DNA of 64,000 nucleotides from positions 1 through 64,000 of the forward strand of contig RPFO01001017.1 of the NCBI GenBank assembly GCA_009746045.1. The letters run 5' to 3'. The notes beneath the pieces were generated by a model. That model was not told the DNA's origin, ran no database searches, and saw only the letters and a list, made by a program, of their open reading frames with translations. A program made the position numbers and the translations under genes. Shown here in pieces: positions 48,145-58,500 of the stretch; position 1 is the first letter of the stretch, and each line of letters starts with the position of its first letter. This DNA comes from Mesostigma viride (lineage: Eukaryota; Streptophyta; Mesostigmatophyceae; Mesostigmatales; Mesostigmataceae).

Positions 48145-49836
48145 ATGGGCCTATGCTGCAGCATCGTCCAGCAAGGCAACCTGGGCGTGGTCACCCGCTG
48201 CGGCCGCTTCTCGCGCACAATCGGCCCAGGCCTGCACCCGACCTGCATCTGCCTGGGCGACGTGCTCGCCGGCACGCTCAACCTGCGCATCTGCGACAGC
48301 ACGTTCCACGGCTCCTTTAAGACCCTCGACAACGTGTTTGTGGCGGTGACCCTGTCCGTCCAGTACCACGTCCAGCAGGAGGGCGCGTACCAGGCCTTCT
48401 TCCGCCTGGCCTGCCCCGAGGAACAGATGCACGCTTTAATCCGCGACGCGATGCGTTCCGCGGTCGCCAGGCTAACGCTGGATGAGCTCTTTTCGGCCAA
48501 GGACTCGTTGGCACGCCAGGTGGCATCCTCAGTGGCCACCCCCCTGGACGTGTACGGCTACACCATGGACAAGCTGCTAATTTTAGAGATCGAGCCGCCG
48601 CCCGGCGTGCGCGACGCCATGAACGAGATCCAGCGGTGTGCGCGCCTGGCAAGTGTGGCCAGGGAGCAGGCAGAGGCCGAGCGGCTGACAGCTGTCAAGG
48701 CGGCGGAGGGCTGCTGTGAGAGCATGGCGCTCAACGGCCGGGGCACCGCGCGGCGCCAAGTGGCGGTCACGCAGGGCTTGTGCCTGGCGGCGCGCAACCT
48801 GCTCAAGCACGTGGAGGGGGTGACGTTTGACAGCGCGGCCGCCACGCTCATGCTGGGGTACCACTGCGATGTGCTGGCGGCGATCAGCCACCGCCAGGAC
48901 AATACGGATGGGCATGGCGCCGCGAGCGAGGGAGGGGGGGGGCGGGACCGACCCGAAACAGGGGCAGCCATGGCCGAGGCGGGAGGGATTATAATGGGAG
49001 GGGGGGGGGCGGGGGGAGGACTGTATTGGGGTGCGGAAGGGATGGTGGCGTCGACTGGGGCTGGGCTAACGCACGGCACTATCATCGGCGGCATGGGGCA
49101 CCACCCAGGGTCGGGGGCGGCGGGCGGTGGGCAGCTGTGGAGAATGCAGGGGGGCTCACAATGGCCAGCGGATGGGCTCCACCGGAGTGGTGGTGGTGGT
49201 GGTGGTGGTGGTGGTGGTGGTGGTGGTGGTGGTGGTGGTGGTGCGGCGGCGGCCAGTCCCCACCCGCCAGGTGGCAGGTCCACATTGCTTGTCCCCTTTG
49301 GCGCGTCACCCGTGCCGTCGATGATGGAGCAATACCGGCGCACGGCACTCGAGTTCCGCACCACGCGCGAGCTGTCCCTGCGCCACGCCACGCACTGCCA
49401 GCTGGAGGCATTGCGCGTGCCGTCCACCAAGAGCAGGAAGGCGCCGCAAGAAGGAAGGAAGCCCTCAGCGCGACAGGGAGCATCCCTGGGGGGTTCCGGC
49501 ACACTCTCATCGGAGCGTGCATCCGTGCCGTTACTGCCGTCAGCATCAGGGGCTGTCTCTGCGCCCTTGCTACCATCCTCCTCCACCCACCCATCCACCA
49601 GCCCATCCTTCCCTGCAGCCTTTGGCCCCCGGCCACCCTCCTTCGGGGCGCACCCTGTGGCAGCACCCCTGCAGCATGGCTCAACTATGGCGTCGCCGGG
49701 TGCGGTCGCGATGGCTCGTCCTTTATCGGGTGGGGGTGCTGCAGTCGCGCGTCCTGGGCAGGGTGGTGCGTGGGACCCGAGGGCGCTCTCCAGGGTGCAC
49801 CCGGACCGCAACGTGGACCTGGACGCCGTCGTGTGA
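48145..49836 (+). CDS. HIR: HIR-type SPFH/Band 7 membrane scaffold protein, intronless, 563 residues
   Basis: A single uninterrupted frame from ATG 48145 to TGA 49834–49836. The N-terminus MGLCCS offers Gly2 for myristoylation and Cys4/Cys5 for palmitoylation, as in plant hypersensitive-induced reaction proteins. Residues ~5–185 match the SPFH domain: GLHPTCICLGDVLAGTLNLR, TLDNVFVAVTLSVQYHVQ, LDELFSAKDSLARQV, VYGYTMDKLLILEIEPPPGV, MNEIQRCARL and a coiled-coil helix AREQAEAERLTAVKAAEG. The family forms oligomers in plasma-membrane microdomains. Residues ~250–563 are an unusual low-complexity extension rich in Gly, Ser and Pro, including an in-frame (GGT)n tract (~49188–49242) coding about 18 glycines. 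Typical HIR proteins are ~285 residues, so the extension doubles the length. It is divergent from the DnaJ gene. Confidence 0.9.
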   Translation: MGLCCSIVQQGNLGVVTRCGRFSRTIGPGLHPTCICLGDVLAGTLNLRICDSTFHGSFKTLDNVFVAVTLSVQYHVQQEGAYQAFFRLACPEEQMHALIRDAMRSAVARLTLDELFSAKDSLARQVASSVATPLDVYGYTMDKLLILEIEPPPGVRDAMNEIQRCARLASVAREQAEAERLTAVKAAEGCCESMALNGRGTARRQVAVTQGLCLAARNLLKHVEGVTFDSAAATLMLGYHCDVLAAISHRQDNTDGHGAASEGGGGRDRPETGAAMAEAGGIIMGGGGAGGGLYWGAEGMVASTGAGLTHGTIIGGMGHHPGSGAAGGGQLWRMQGGSQWPADGLHRSGGGGGGGGGGGGGGGGGGAAAASPHPPGGRSTLLVPFGASPVPSMMEQYRRTALEFRTTRELSLRHATHCQLEALRVPSTKSRKAPQEGRKPSARQGASLGGSGTLSSERASVPLLPSASGAVSAPLLPSSSTHPSTSPSFPAAFGPRPPSFGAHPVAAPLQHGSTMASPGAVAMARPLSGGGAAVARPGQGGAWDPRALSRVHPDRNVDLDAVV

Positions 49837-50000
49837 CGGGTGGTTGGAGGCGTGGTGAGAGAGGAGTATTGAGCAGTGGTGGGAATAGGGCGCCGTTGTT
49901 TGAGGCAACGCCGTCGTGTGAGGGGGCAAATGTAGGCGTCGTGCGAGGGTGAGTTAGACGTGTCAGGGGTGGACCTGGACGCCGCCCTGTTAGAGGTGGG
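49800..50000 (+). repeat. Degenerate copies of the HIR 3' coding end
   Basis: GTGGACCTGGACGCCGTCGT with the stop (49813–49836) recurs as AACGCCGTCGTGTGAGGG at about 49908 and GTGGACCTGGACGCCGCCCT at about 49970. The copies lie downstream of the real stop. Confidence 0.75.
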
Positions 50001-50439
50001 ATGGAGGAGTGCAAGAAATCATGGTGCGTGAATGCTGGCAGCCGTTGTGTGCGCATGCTGGCAGCCGCCCCGTGGGACGTGGCAGATGCGGGTGTGTGAG
50101 GGGGCGTGGTGGCAGATGGCAGCCGCCTGCTACTGAGACCTCTGCTGTGAGAATGCATGTGGATGGATGCATCGCGCGCCACGCATCCGGAGCACGGCGC
50201 GTTGCTGCCGCACCCACGAAGACCTTCAGGGCGGCTGCAGGGCGTGCGGGTGCCAGCAGCCACAGGCATTGTAGGGCTCTGCTGGGGTCTGCGTGCCGGT
50301 CGTTCAGGCCAAAATGGAGACGCCCGAATAAGGTCACCCGAGTAACGCCCAAACATGGACCACCGAATGGGGACGCCATTGGACTTGATGAATCGGGCTC
50401 TTGGGCCGTGCTTCGACGGTGGGCGCGTGGCGTTCTCAT

Positions 50440-50850
50440 GATGAGCAATGACAGTACACTGTAGCGCCATCCAATACACTGTAGCGCCATCCTATACACT
50501 GTAGCGCCATCCTATACACTGTAGTGCCATCCTATACACTGTAGCGCCATCCTATACACTGTAGCGCCATCCTATACACTGTAGCGCCATCCTATACACT
50601 GTAGCGCCATCCTATACACTGTAGCGCCATCCTATACACTGTAGCGCGTGGCGTTCTCCTGATGAGCACCATTCTATTCACTGTAGCGCCATCCTATACA
50701 CTGTAGCGCGTGGCGTTCTCCTGATGAGCACCATCCTATTCACTGTAGCGCCATCCTATACACTGTAGCGCGTGGCGTTCTCCTGATGAGCACCATCCTA
50801 TTCACTGTAGTGCCATCCTATTCACTGTAGCGCGTGGCGTTCTCCTGATG
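50440..50850. repeat. 20-bp satellite, first locus
   Basis: ACTGTAGCGCCATCCTATAC is repeated about ten times (50457–50645), then interrupted three times by GCGTGGCGTTCTCCTGATGA. The same satellite recurs at 56.15 kb inside the EFCAB9-like gene. Confidence 0.95.
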
Positions 50851-50879
50851 AGCAATGACAGCGTTGCAACGTATCATTT

Positions 50880-51300
50880 TGACGATGATGTCACAAAGTT
50901 TTAATTGACGACGGTGCTGCCGTGTGGTGTTGATGATGGTGTGACATGGGGGTCACGAACACTTTGGCCGCGTGGCATCTGCCCGATCTGCTTGGCCATG
51001 GGAACGCATCACCGTCCGCCAGTGACATAATTACGCGCATAAGTGAATCTACTAGGTTGGGCCACGATCGAGCTTCGTAGCCGCTACCACATTCACTGCG
51101 TTGCAGACCCTGCGCAGACATCGATGGCTCATGAGTGCAGCGTGTGCATATGCATGATGGTATTTTTGTGCATATATAACGGTATCTTGTTTATGACGGC
51201 ACGGTTTGGCCCTCGAGGTCGAGCCAGTCCTCGCGGAGCTGGCAGCACTCGTGGAAGGATTCTGCGGTCTTGGGGCCCAAGGCACGAACTCTTCAAGAAC
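50880..51300. other. No gene recognised
   Basis: Unique-looking sequence between the 20-bp satellite and the LINE C relics. Its right end already resembles LINE C codons (GAGCTGGCAGCACTCGTGGA, seen again at 52632). Confidence 0.4.
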
Positions 51301-52110
51301 AAAGGGGATGACCCCATACATGTTAAAAATTATAATTACTTACATCATAGTGAAGGCACCCAAACATTACCAAAGCCAACGCCAACAAGAGATACCGGCC
51401 ACTACGAAATAACTACAAGCCGGCATGGGACACTCCACACCGTGGAATGAAGTAAAACAGCCTAATAACCGTGCTGCGCCACAAAGTCAGCCCGCGTGCG
51501 GCAGAGCAAGATGTCAGCCATAGCCTGGGTAAGCGCTACCCAAAGGCCCGTTGGCGCCAGTACGACGTCCAGGTCTGCGCCGACCAAGGGGCCCGCTGGC
51601 CCTCCAGGTCCAGGCGGTCCTCCCAGAGCCGGCCGGCAACACTTCTTAAATAAGCCGGCGGTCAGGGTCCCCATGGCCCCGAACTCCTCCTAGACAAAGG
51701 GCACCACACGATGGTGCCCAACGTTGCCATAGGCCGTGAGCTTGGCCCGCTCAGCCCGATCCGCCGTGTAGCCCGCCGCCTGGTATGCACCAGCTATTTG
51801 GCTAAGAGCCAAGGGGCGAGCCACAGAAACGTCAATGAGCAAGTGCCGGCCGCCTCCCTCAAAGTCCAGAACCACGACGTCAGGTCAGTGGGGGGGGAGT
51901 AGAGCCGCGCCGTCCGCATCCTCAGACCGGATGTTCGCCAGCGTGGGAGAAAACGGACCGGACCATGGCGAGCACCACCGTTCGTCAGGAGGACAGTGTG
52001 CAAGTACAAGTACCAATGCAATTCTGGTTTTGTTAGCCACCCATGCATGATAGGTAGTGGGTCCCAGTACGTGGGGTCCAAGGCCTGCCCGCAGCGCTAC
52101 CACACTGAGG
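51300..52110 (-). pseudogene. LINE C C-terminal fragment
   Basis: The minus strand reads FEGGGRHLLIDVSVARPLAL, GYTADRAERAKLTAYGNVGH, HRVVPFV and ends LCRTRADFVAQHGY, in several frames. The DF..GRHLLIDVSV..P and later basic residues are reminiscent of a PD-(D/E)XK nuclease fold at the end of some LINE proteins, but this is only a resemblance. 3'-UTR words such as AATTACTTACATCATAGTGA are shared with 24.1 kb. Confidence 0.75.
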
Positions 52111-52129
52111 CCGCCCTGCATAATAAATA

Positions 52130-52400
52130 TATATTCATTGAGAATGATAAATTACGGAGGTGAGATTGGCATGCAACACAAGGAAAACCCCGAAAAGAAG
52201 AAGAACCCTGAAGAAATTAATAGTCATCTGACACGGACATCCAAGGACATCCTAACATATATTCGTTAAGAATGATAGATTACGGTGGTGAGATTGGCAT
52301 GCAACCTAAGGAAAACCCCGAAAAGAAGAAGAACCCTGAAGAAATAGTAATCTGACACGGACATCCAAGGATCACGCCAGCTGCACAAGGTACAACTAAC
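52130..52400. repeat. Direct duplication of ~105 bp
   Basis: GAATGATAAATTACGGAGGT through ACACGGACATCCAAGGA (52140–52246) is repeated at 52268–52370 with few changes (GAATGATAGATTACGGTGGT). Probably a duplicated 3'-UTR of the flanking LINE relic. Confidence 0.75.
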
Positions 52401-52439
52401 TACATCACAAAACTACGACACGCAGCAACATCGCTGCCG

Positions 52440-53274
52440 GCCCACCAATGATGCAGGCCTGGGAGGGATCTAGACTGCATGGGTCGCGACAAAGTCGGCC
52501 CGGGTGCGGCGGAATAACACATCAGCCACGGTGTGAGTGAGGGCGAGTGACAGGCGCTGCCGCCAATACGAGGACCACGTGCGGGCAGACCACGGGGCGG
52601 TCTGACCCTCGAGGTCGAGGCGGTCTTCACGGCGCTGGCAGCACTCGTGGAAAAACTCCGCTGTCTTTGGGCCCATGGCCCCGAACTCCTCAAGGACAAA
52701 GGGGATGACCCGGTGGGGCCCCACATTGCCGTAGGAGGCAAACTTGTCGCGCTCAGCCACAGCGGCAGCAGCGCGCCGGCATCCACAGCCGCCCGGAGGA
52801 TGTGGCGACCGGAGAGCGGCCGAGCCACGGAGACATCGATGAGCAGGTGGCAACCCTGCCCGTCGTAGTCAAGCACGGTAATGTCGGGGCGGTGGGTGGG
52901 TGAGTAGAGGGCGGCCCCATCCATGTCCTCGCACTTGATGGTGGAGTGGGGAAAGACCGACCGAACAATGGCACACACCACCCGGAGGAGAGCGGTATGG
53001 AGATAGAGGAACCAGTTCTGGTTCTGCTGGCCACCCATGCACGCGATGCAGTGCGTCCCTGTAGTATCGAGAGCAAGCCCGCAGCTGCCGCGGGACGCAC
53101 CTGCCGTGATGAGAGGCCGGGTTGCGGGGCAAACAGCTGGTGGCGGAGAGCGATGGCGTACAGGGCCGGCACCAGCGTGAACAGAGGGCTCATGGGGAGG
53201 GCGCGCAGGAATGCGGACCCCACGCTCCCCTCAAGGGAAACTGAGTGAAACCAAGCCTTCCCCTGATCGTTCAA
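52440..53274 (-). pseudogene. LINE C C-terminal fragment, longer divergent copy
   Basis: The minus strand holds FLRALPMSPLFTLVPALYAI and YAIALRHQLFAPQPGLSS, then DMDGAALYSPTHRPDITVLD, GCHLLIDVSVARPLSG and a decayed end RRTRADFVATHAV. Frames shift at least twice. It extends further 5' than other copies and differs in sequence from them. Confidence 0.75.
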
Positions 53275-53277
53275 GCT

Positions 53278-54258
53278 CGCACCCTAATATATATTTTAAA
53301 AATATAATTACTTACAGCAGAGTGAAACCACTCAAACCAAAGCAAACGCCCAGCTATAAACCTATATACAGAGCCATGTCAAAGCTCTATACTACGATAA
53401 GACCAATGGAAACTCCTACCGGGAGGAACCTAATAGCCCTGCTGCAACGCAAAATCAGCCCGCGTACGGCGGAGCATGATGTCAGCCATGGCCCGAGTCA
53501 GCGCCACCCTAATATATATTAAAAATATAATTACTTACAGCAGAGTGAAATCACTCAAACCAAAGCAAACGCCCAGCTATAAACCTATATACAGAGCCAT
53601 GTCAAAGCTCTATACTACGATAAGACCAATGGAAACGCCTAACGGGAGGAACCTAATAGCCCTGCTGCACCGCAAAATCAGCCCGCGTACGGCGGAGCAT
53701 GATGTCAGCCATGGCCCGAGTCAGCGCCACCGACAAGCGCTGACGCCAATATGACGTCCAGGTCCGCGCCGACCATGGGGCCCGCTGGCCCTCCAGGTCC
53801 AGCCGGTCCTCCCGGAGCCGGCAACACTCCTTGAAGAAGGCGGAGGTCAGGGGCCCCATGGCCCCAAACTCCTCCAGGACAAAGGGCACCACACGATGGT
53901 GCCCGACGTCGCCGTAGGCCAGGAGCTTGGCCCGCTCCGCCCGGTCCGCCGTGTAACCTGCCGTGAGGGAGGCCCCAGCCACGTGGCTAAGAGCCAAGGG
54001 CCGCGCCACCGAAACGTCAATAAGCAGATGCCGGCCACCCCCCTCAAAGTCCAGCACCACGATGTCAGGCCGGTGGTTGGGGGAATATATACTACTAATA
54101 TATATTAAAAATATAATTACTTACAGCAGAGTGAAATCACTCAAACCAAAGCAAACGCCCAGCTATAAACCTATATACAGAGCCATGTCAAAGCTCTATA
54201 CTACGATAAGACCAATGGAAACGCCTAACGGGAGGAACCTAATAGCCCTGCAATGAAT
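53278..54258 (-). mobile_element. Three nested 5'-truncated LINE C copies
   Basis: The 3' end of LINE C (AAATATAATTACTTACAGCA, then AAAGCAAACGCCCAGCTATA) occurs at 53284, 53515 and 54098, all on the minus strand. The middle copy is the longest and encodes an intact 135-residue C-terminal frame (53653–54060: LDFEGGGRHLLIDVSVARPL, RVVPFVLEEFGAMGPLTS, stop near 53653). The outer copies are ~150–230 bp. AT-rich flanks repeat: CACCCTAATATATATT at 53278 and 53506, and GAATATATACTACTA-like words on both sides of the 54.1-kb copy, consistent with target-site duplications. Confidence 0.82.
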
Positions 54259-54700
54259 ATATATACTACTATATCGTGATAATGTTTAGCGTACAGGGCC
54301 ACACATTTCCATATCCATCCATTTATCTCGACGTCGATCCTGAGTTATTGCATGCATGCAAATTGAATTTAGGAGGCCAAGGCTAAGTTTTTCTGATTTC
54401 TAGGTTAAAATTCATGCATGAAGTGGTGGCAGTGATTACCGACAAGTCTTCGATCGCTCTATATTCACCGGTTTGAGTACGTCACTCTCCTAAATAATAT
54501 GACCGACCGCGTGAGTGTCAAGCATGCAAAAACTATCCCACATGCTAGCTGCACATGTATCAACGAGACGAACAGAGAAGGCCTAAATTAATCTGGATCA
54601 AGGTAGATGGCCCACATAAGCTCAATATCATCTGTGCACATTGTGGGGAGTGATCCTGTCTGTCTCCCTGAGCGCGCTCTGCACAAACTTTCGCACATCA
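54259..54700. other. No gene recognised
   Basis: AT-rich unique sequence between LINE C and the TAG microsatellite. Confidence 0.4.
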
Positions 54701-54701
54701 C

Positions 54702-54861
<160 letters not shown>

Positions 54862-55522
54862 AGTGGTAGTACCTAGCATGTATATATGAGACAACACCCT
54901 TGCGCATGCGAGTAACATGGACTGCCCTAATTGAACTGACATGTATTAACCACTTTCTTGCCAGGCTCAAATGATTGCCAGGCCGGGTGCCAGCTGGCCG
55001 GAGGGCACGTCAAGTACATGGTCCTAGATCCTCCTCGTTGAGGGCAGATTGCTATGATACATGCATACAGGATACGTCCTGGTGGTTGTGGGTGAAGTGT
55101 GAACCCTGGGTATGAGCCCCTAAAGTTCTCCCCTGGCCTTACCCTTCAGGCCGGTCCGGGATAGGCAGGCCTAGTTATATTCTCCCGCACCGGTGCCTCT
55201 CAATGAGTACCCACATGACGCAGTCATGTGCTTTCATGTCCTGATGGCCAAAACGCTACCGGCCTTGGCTTCCCGCCTCTACTCAAACTAGAATACAAGT
55301 CGGTGAGGTAGCTCTAGAACAGAGGGAAGCGCTTGATGATGACAGATCTAGGATACGGGTCCTCCCGATGTCAAGCCTCTGCTTATTCATGTCAATTGAT
55401 AGCATGGTCACTATCTATGCTATATAGTAATGTTGGTTGTCTCATTGATACCGGCGACCGCCCAAAGTTTGCAAGCAATGACTAGATGATCACATGCATG
55501 CAGCAAGAAGGATCATAATTGA
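54862..55522. other. No gene recognised
   Basis: Unique sequence downstream of the EFCAB9-like gene. It presumably includes its 3' UTR. Confidence 0.4.
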
Positions 55523-58500
55523 TCACCCGAAAATGGCCTTGGTCGCTTTCCCCCACGTGGAGGTGAGGTGGCCCACCATGGCCGCCGTCGCCGTGCTTCC
55601 TGCAACACCCACATGGGTGGCAGCAGCGATATTAACATACAAGACGTAGAAAGCCGTGTTATGATCCGTCGGTAGAGAACCGTTGAGTATCATGCACATG
55701 AAAGAATAGATTTCGAAATGGGTGGCTCCCACTATCCCTTTGGTTGATTGTGTTTCGACATGCACACAGCAGGAGGGACAGGATATACAGCCACATGGTC
55801 ACTGATGCCATATATATACTGATATGCTATAGGCGCATGGTGCTTCATTCAAGAGGCGGCTAGCTTCATGCTGGTAATGGGTACAGTACAGCATTCTCAT
55901 GCCACAGGCTAGTGCTGTGCTGCATCTCTAACAAAAGCATAGCAACAAAGCCACATACTGGCATGTGAAGCAGCTATCACTGTTTCCAGCTAAGTTACCA
56001 ATATTAGACGAGAGCTAATGAATTGTTGTTCACGCTTGGCTTCATGACGCCAAAAGGGTGCGGCTAGACTTGTTGAAATGGCAGGACATTGCAAATAGGA
56101 GTAGCCAGGCAGAGATGGCCACCGCTCGTACTTCCGTAGACATTCCATAATATCCTATGCACTGTAGTGCCATCCTATACACTGTAGTGCCATCCTATAC
56201 ACTGTAGTGCCATCCTATACACTGTAGTGCCATCCTATACACTGTAGTGCCATCCTATACACTGTAGTGCCATCCTATACACTGTAGTGCCATCCTATAC
56301 ACTGTAGTGCCATCCTATACACTGTAGTGCCATCCTATACACTGTAGTGGCATCCTATACACTGTAGTGCCATCCTATACACTGTAGTGTCATCCTCCCT
56401 GGATACATAGGGGTGGCAAGTGTGGGCTACTTCCTGCACTTTTCGAGGGCAGCTGTAATTGGGCGACAAGCGTGTGGGCATCTCTCCTCTAGAAGCACGA
56501 GGATGGATGATTGGGAAGGGCGACAAGCGTGTGGGCATCTCTCCTCTAGAAGCACGAGGATGGATGATTGGGAAGGGAGACAAGCGCGTGGGCATCTCTC
56601 CTCTAGAAGCACGAGGATGGATGATTGGGAAGGGCGACAAGCGTGTGGGCATCTCTCCTCTAGAAGCACAACCCTGATGTCCAGATGAATCTTGTTAATT
56701 GATATATCAGGGCTCCCCTTGTTGCCATCCCTGGCATGTGCCACCCCACGTGTTAGTTGGGATACTTCCAACAGAAGTGTCTTGATTACAATCTTCAGCC
56801 CAGGTCGCTCTTAGAGCGTTGTGGAGGCTATCACACCTGTAATTTTAACCACGTCAAGTACCACAGGCCAGGCCACTCACTGCGCTTCTTGGTCGCTGTC
56901 GCTTGCTGCTGCGCCTCTAGGCATGCGAGTGTGAACATGCGAAATTCTTCATAGTCCAGCTCCTGCACCATGCAGCCATGCATGCATGGGGGCCAGAGAT
57001 AATCAACGCCGGCCACGTTACTGCAGAGGTGGTGAACTGCCTCCCGCATGCGCAAGCATGGCAATGTCACAGGCATGACGCACCACAAAATGATAAACCA
57101 TAATTATGGAAACTACATCCAACATGTGGCAGGGAGGTAGGGCAAGATGGAAGGGGGGGAGGTTGTCGTAGGGGAGGTGAAAGCAGGCGCCTTGAAGCAC
57201 GCACGGCATCCTCATCGCCCGGCCATGGATGCCATGCAACATGCTGAAGCCCATGCGTACGGATGACAGCAGATACATCAGCAGAGAGCAGCGCAAGCAG
57301 TTCAACAGCTTGGTGATTTGGCCACAGAGGGGACGGGGGGCAGCATGCCATTTATCGGAGAGCAGGATGAAGGAGCATATCCGAGGAGCACAATGAAGGC
57401 ATGTGTGTGGAATTGTGAGGTGACATTGTCACAAGTGCCGGGTCAAGGTTGTGCGGTATCTATTGTGCGAAATCTATTCTGGGAAGGTGAAGCGAAGCCA
57501 GGTGGCCGCACGCAGAGCTCCTGTGGAAGCATGGCAGCGCAACGCGCAATCTTTTTTATTTCACTGTGGGTCTTTGCGAAAGAGTGACTGGATGCCCTAG
57601 GCAAGGGTGGAGGCTCACCGCTAAGGGGCAACTCCCAGCACCAAAGGAGGCCTCCACTAGAACTGCTACGGCACGCGGTGGGTATCCCACGGCATGTAGT
57701 GGGGTACTGCCATGGGAGGAGACATGCACTGCTAAGAGGAAGTAAAGAGACTGAATTGAACATGTACGTTTCAAGGCGAAAATCGATAGTAAGGCCCCAA
57801 CATGCCCCCCAGGGGTACCGCCCGCGCGCACCTGGCTGCCGTCGATGTCGAACTGCTTGAAAATCTTGCGCGCGCTATCCATGGAGATGTTGAAGACAAA
57901 GCCAAACCGCTCAAACTCCTGCACTTGGCGTGTCCAGACGCGCCAGCATGGCATGGCAGGGGGAGTCACCGAGCGGGAACAGGAACAAACAAAACCAGAA
58001 AAGAAGGGGTAAAAAAAGATTGGGAACGCCTGGTAGAACCCCCTCCGTGCGCCAAGAAGTGCAGTGGAGTACAATGGGGTGAGCGTGTTCAACATGCATG
58101 GACAACAGCTACAAGGCTGGCACGACATCAAAGCGCACACTAGCAGTTGCAGCCACGCCCTCAGCCAATGAATGCTGTTACAACGGGTTGCGCCTGCTGT
58201 AGTGCTACTATTAGTGTCAGATAACTTGGAATTGGCGCACACGGTTGGCGCTTATTAAACAGGGATTCACCCTCGAAAGACTCCTCACATGAGCTAGCGG
58301 TTACTCTTACGCGCTAGCGCTGGCTAATCACCCTCCTCAACCATGCAACCATACTGCTACCCTGAGGCCAACTCAGGTATCATGTTTTCCCGCTTTCGGC
58401 ATCAGATCCGCAAACACGCAAATGCCAGCCATGCGTCCGCTCCGTGTAACAAGCTGCCATCCACCGGCACCAGAGGCGGCGACCCGAGGGACGGCATGTA

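Noticed and set aside
48558-49811. A 417-residue minus-strand frame rich in proline
   Set aside because: Antisense of the HIR gene, including the complement of its glycine tract.
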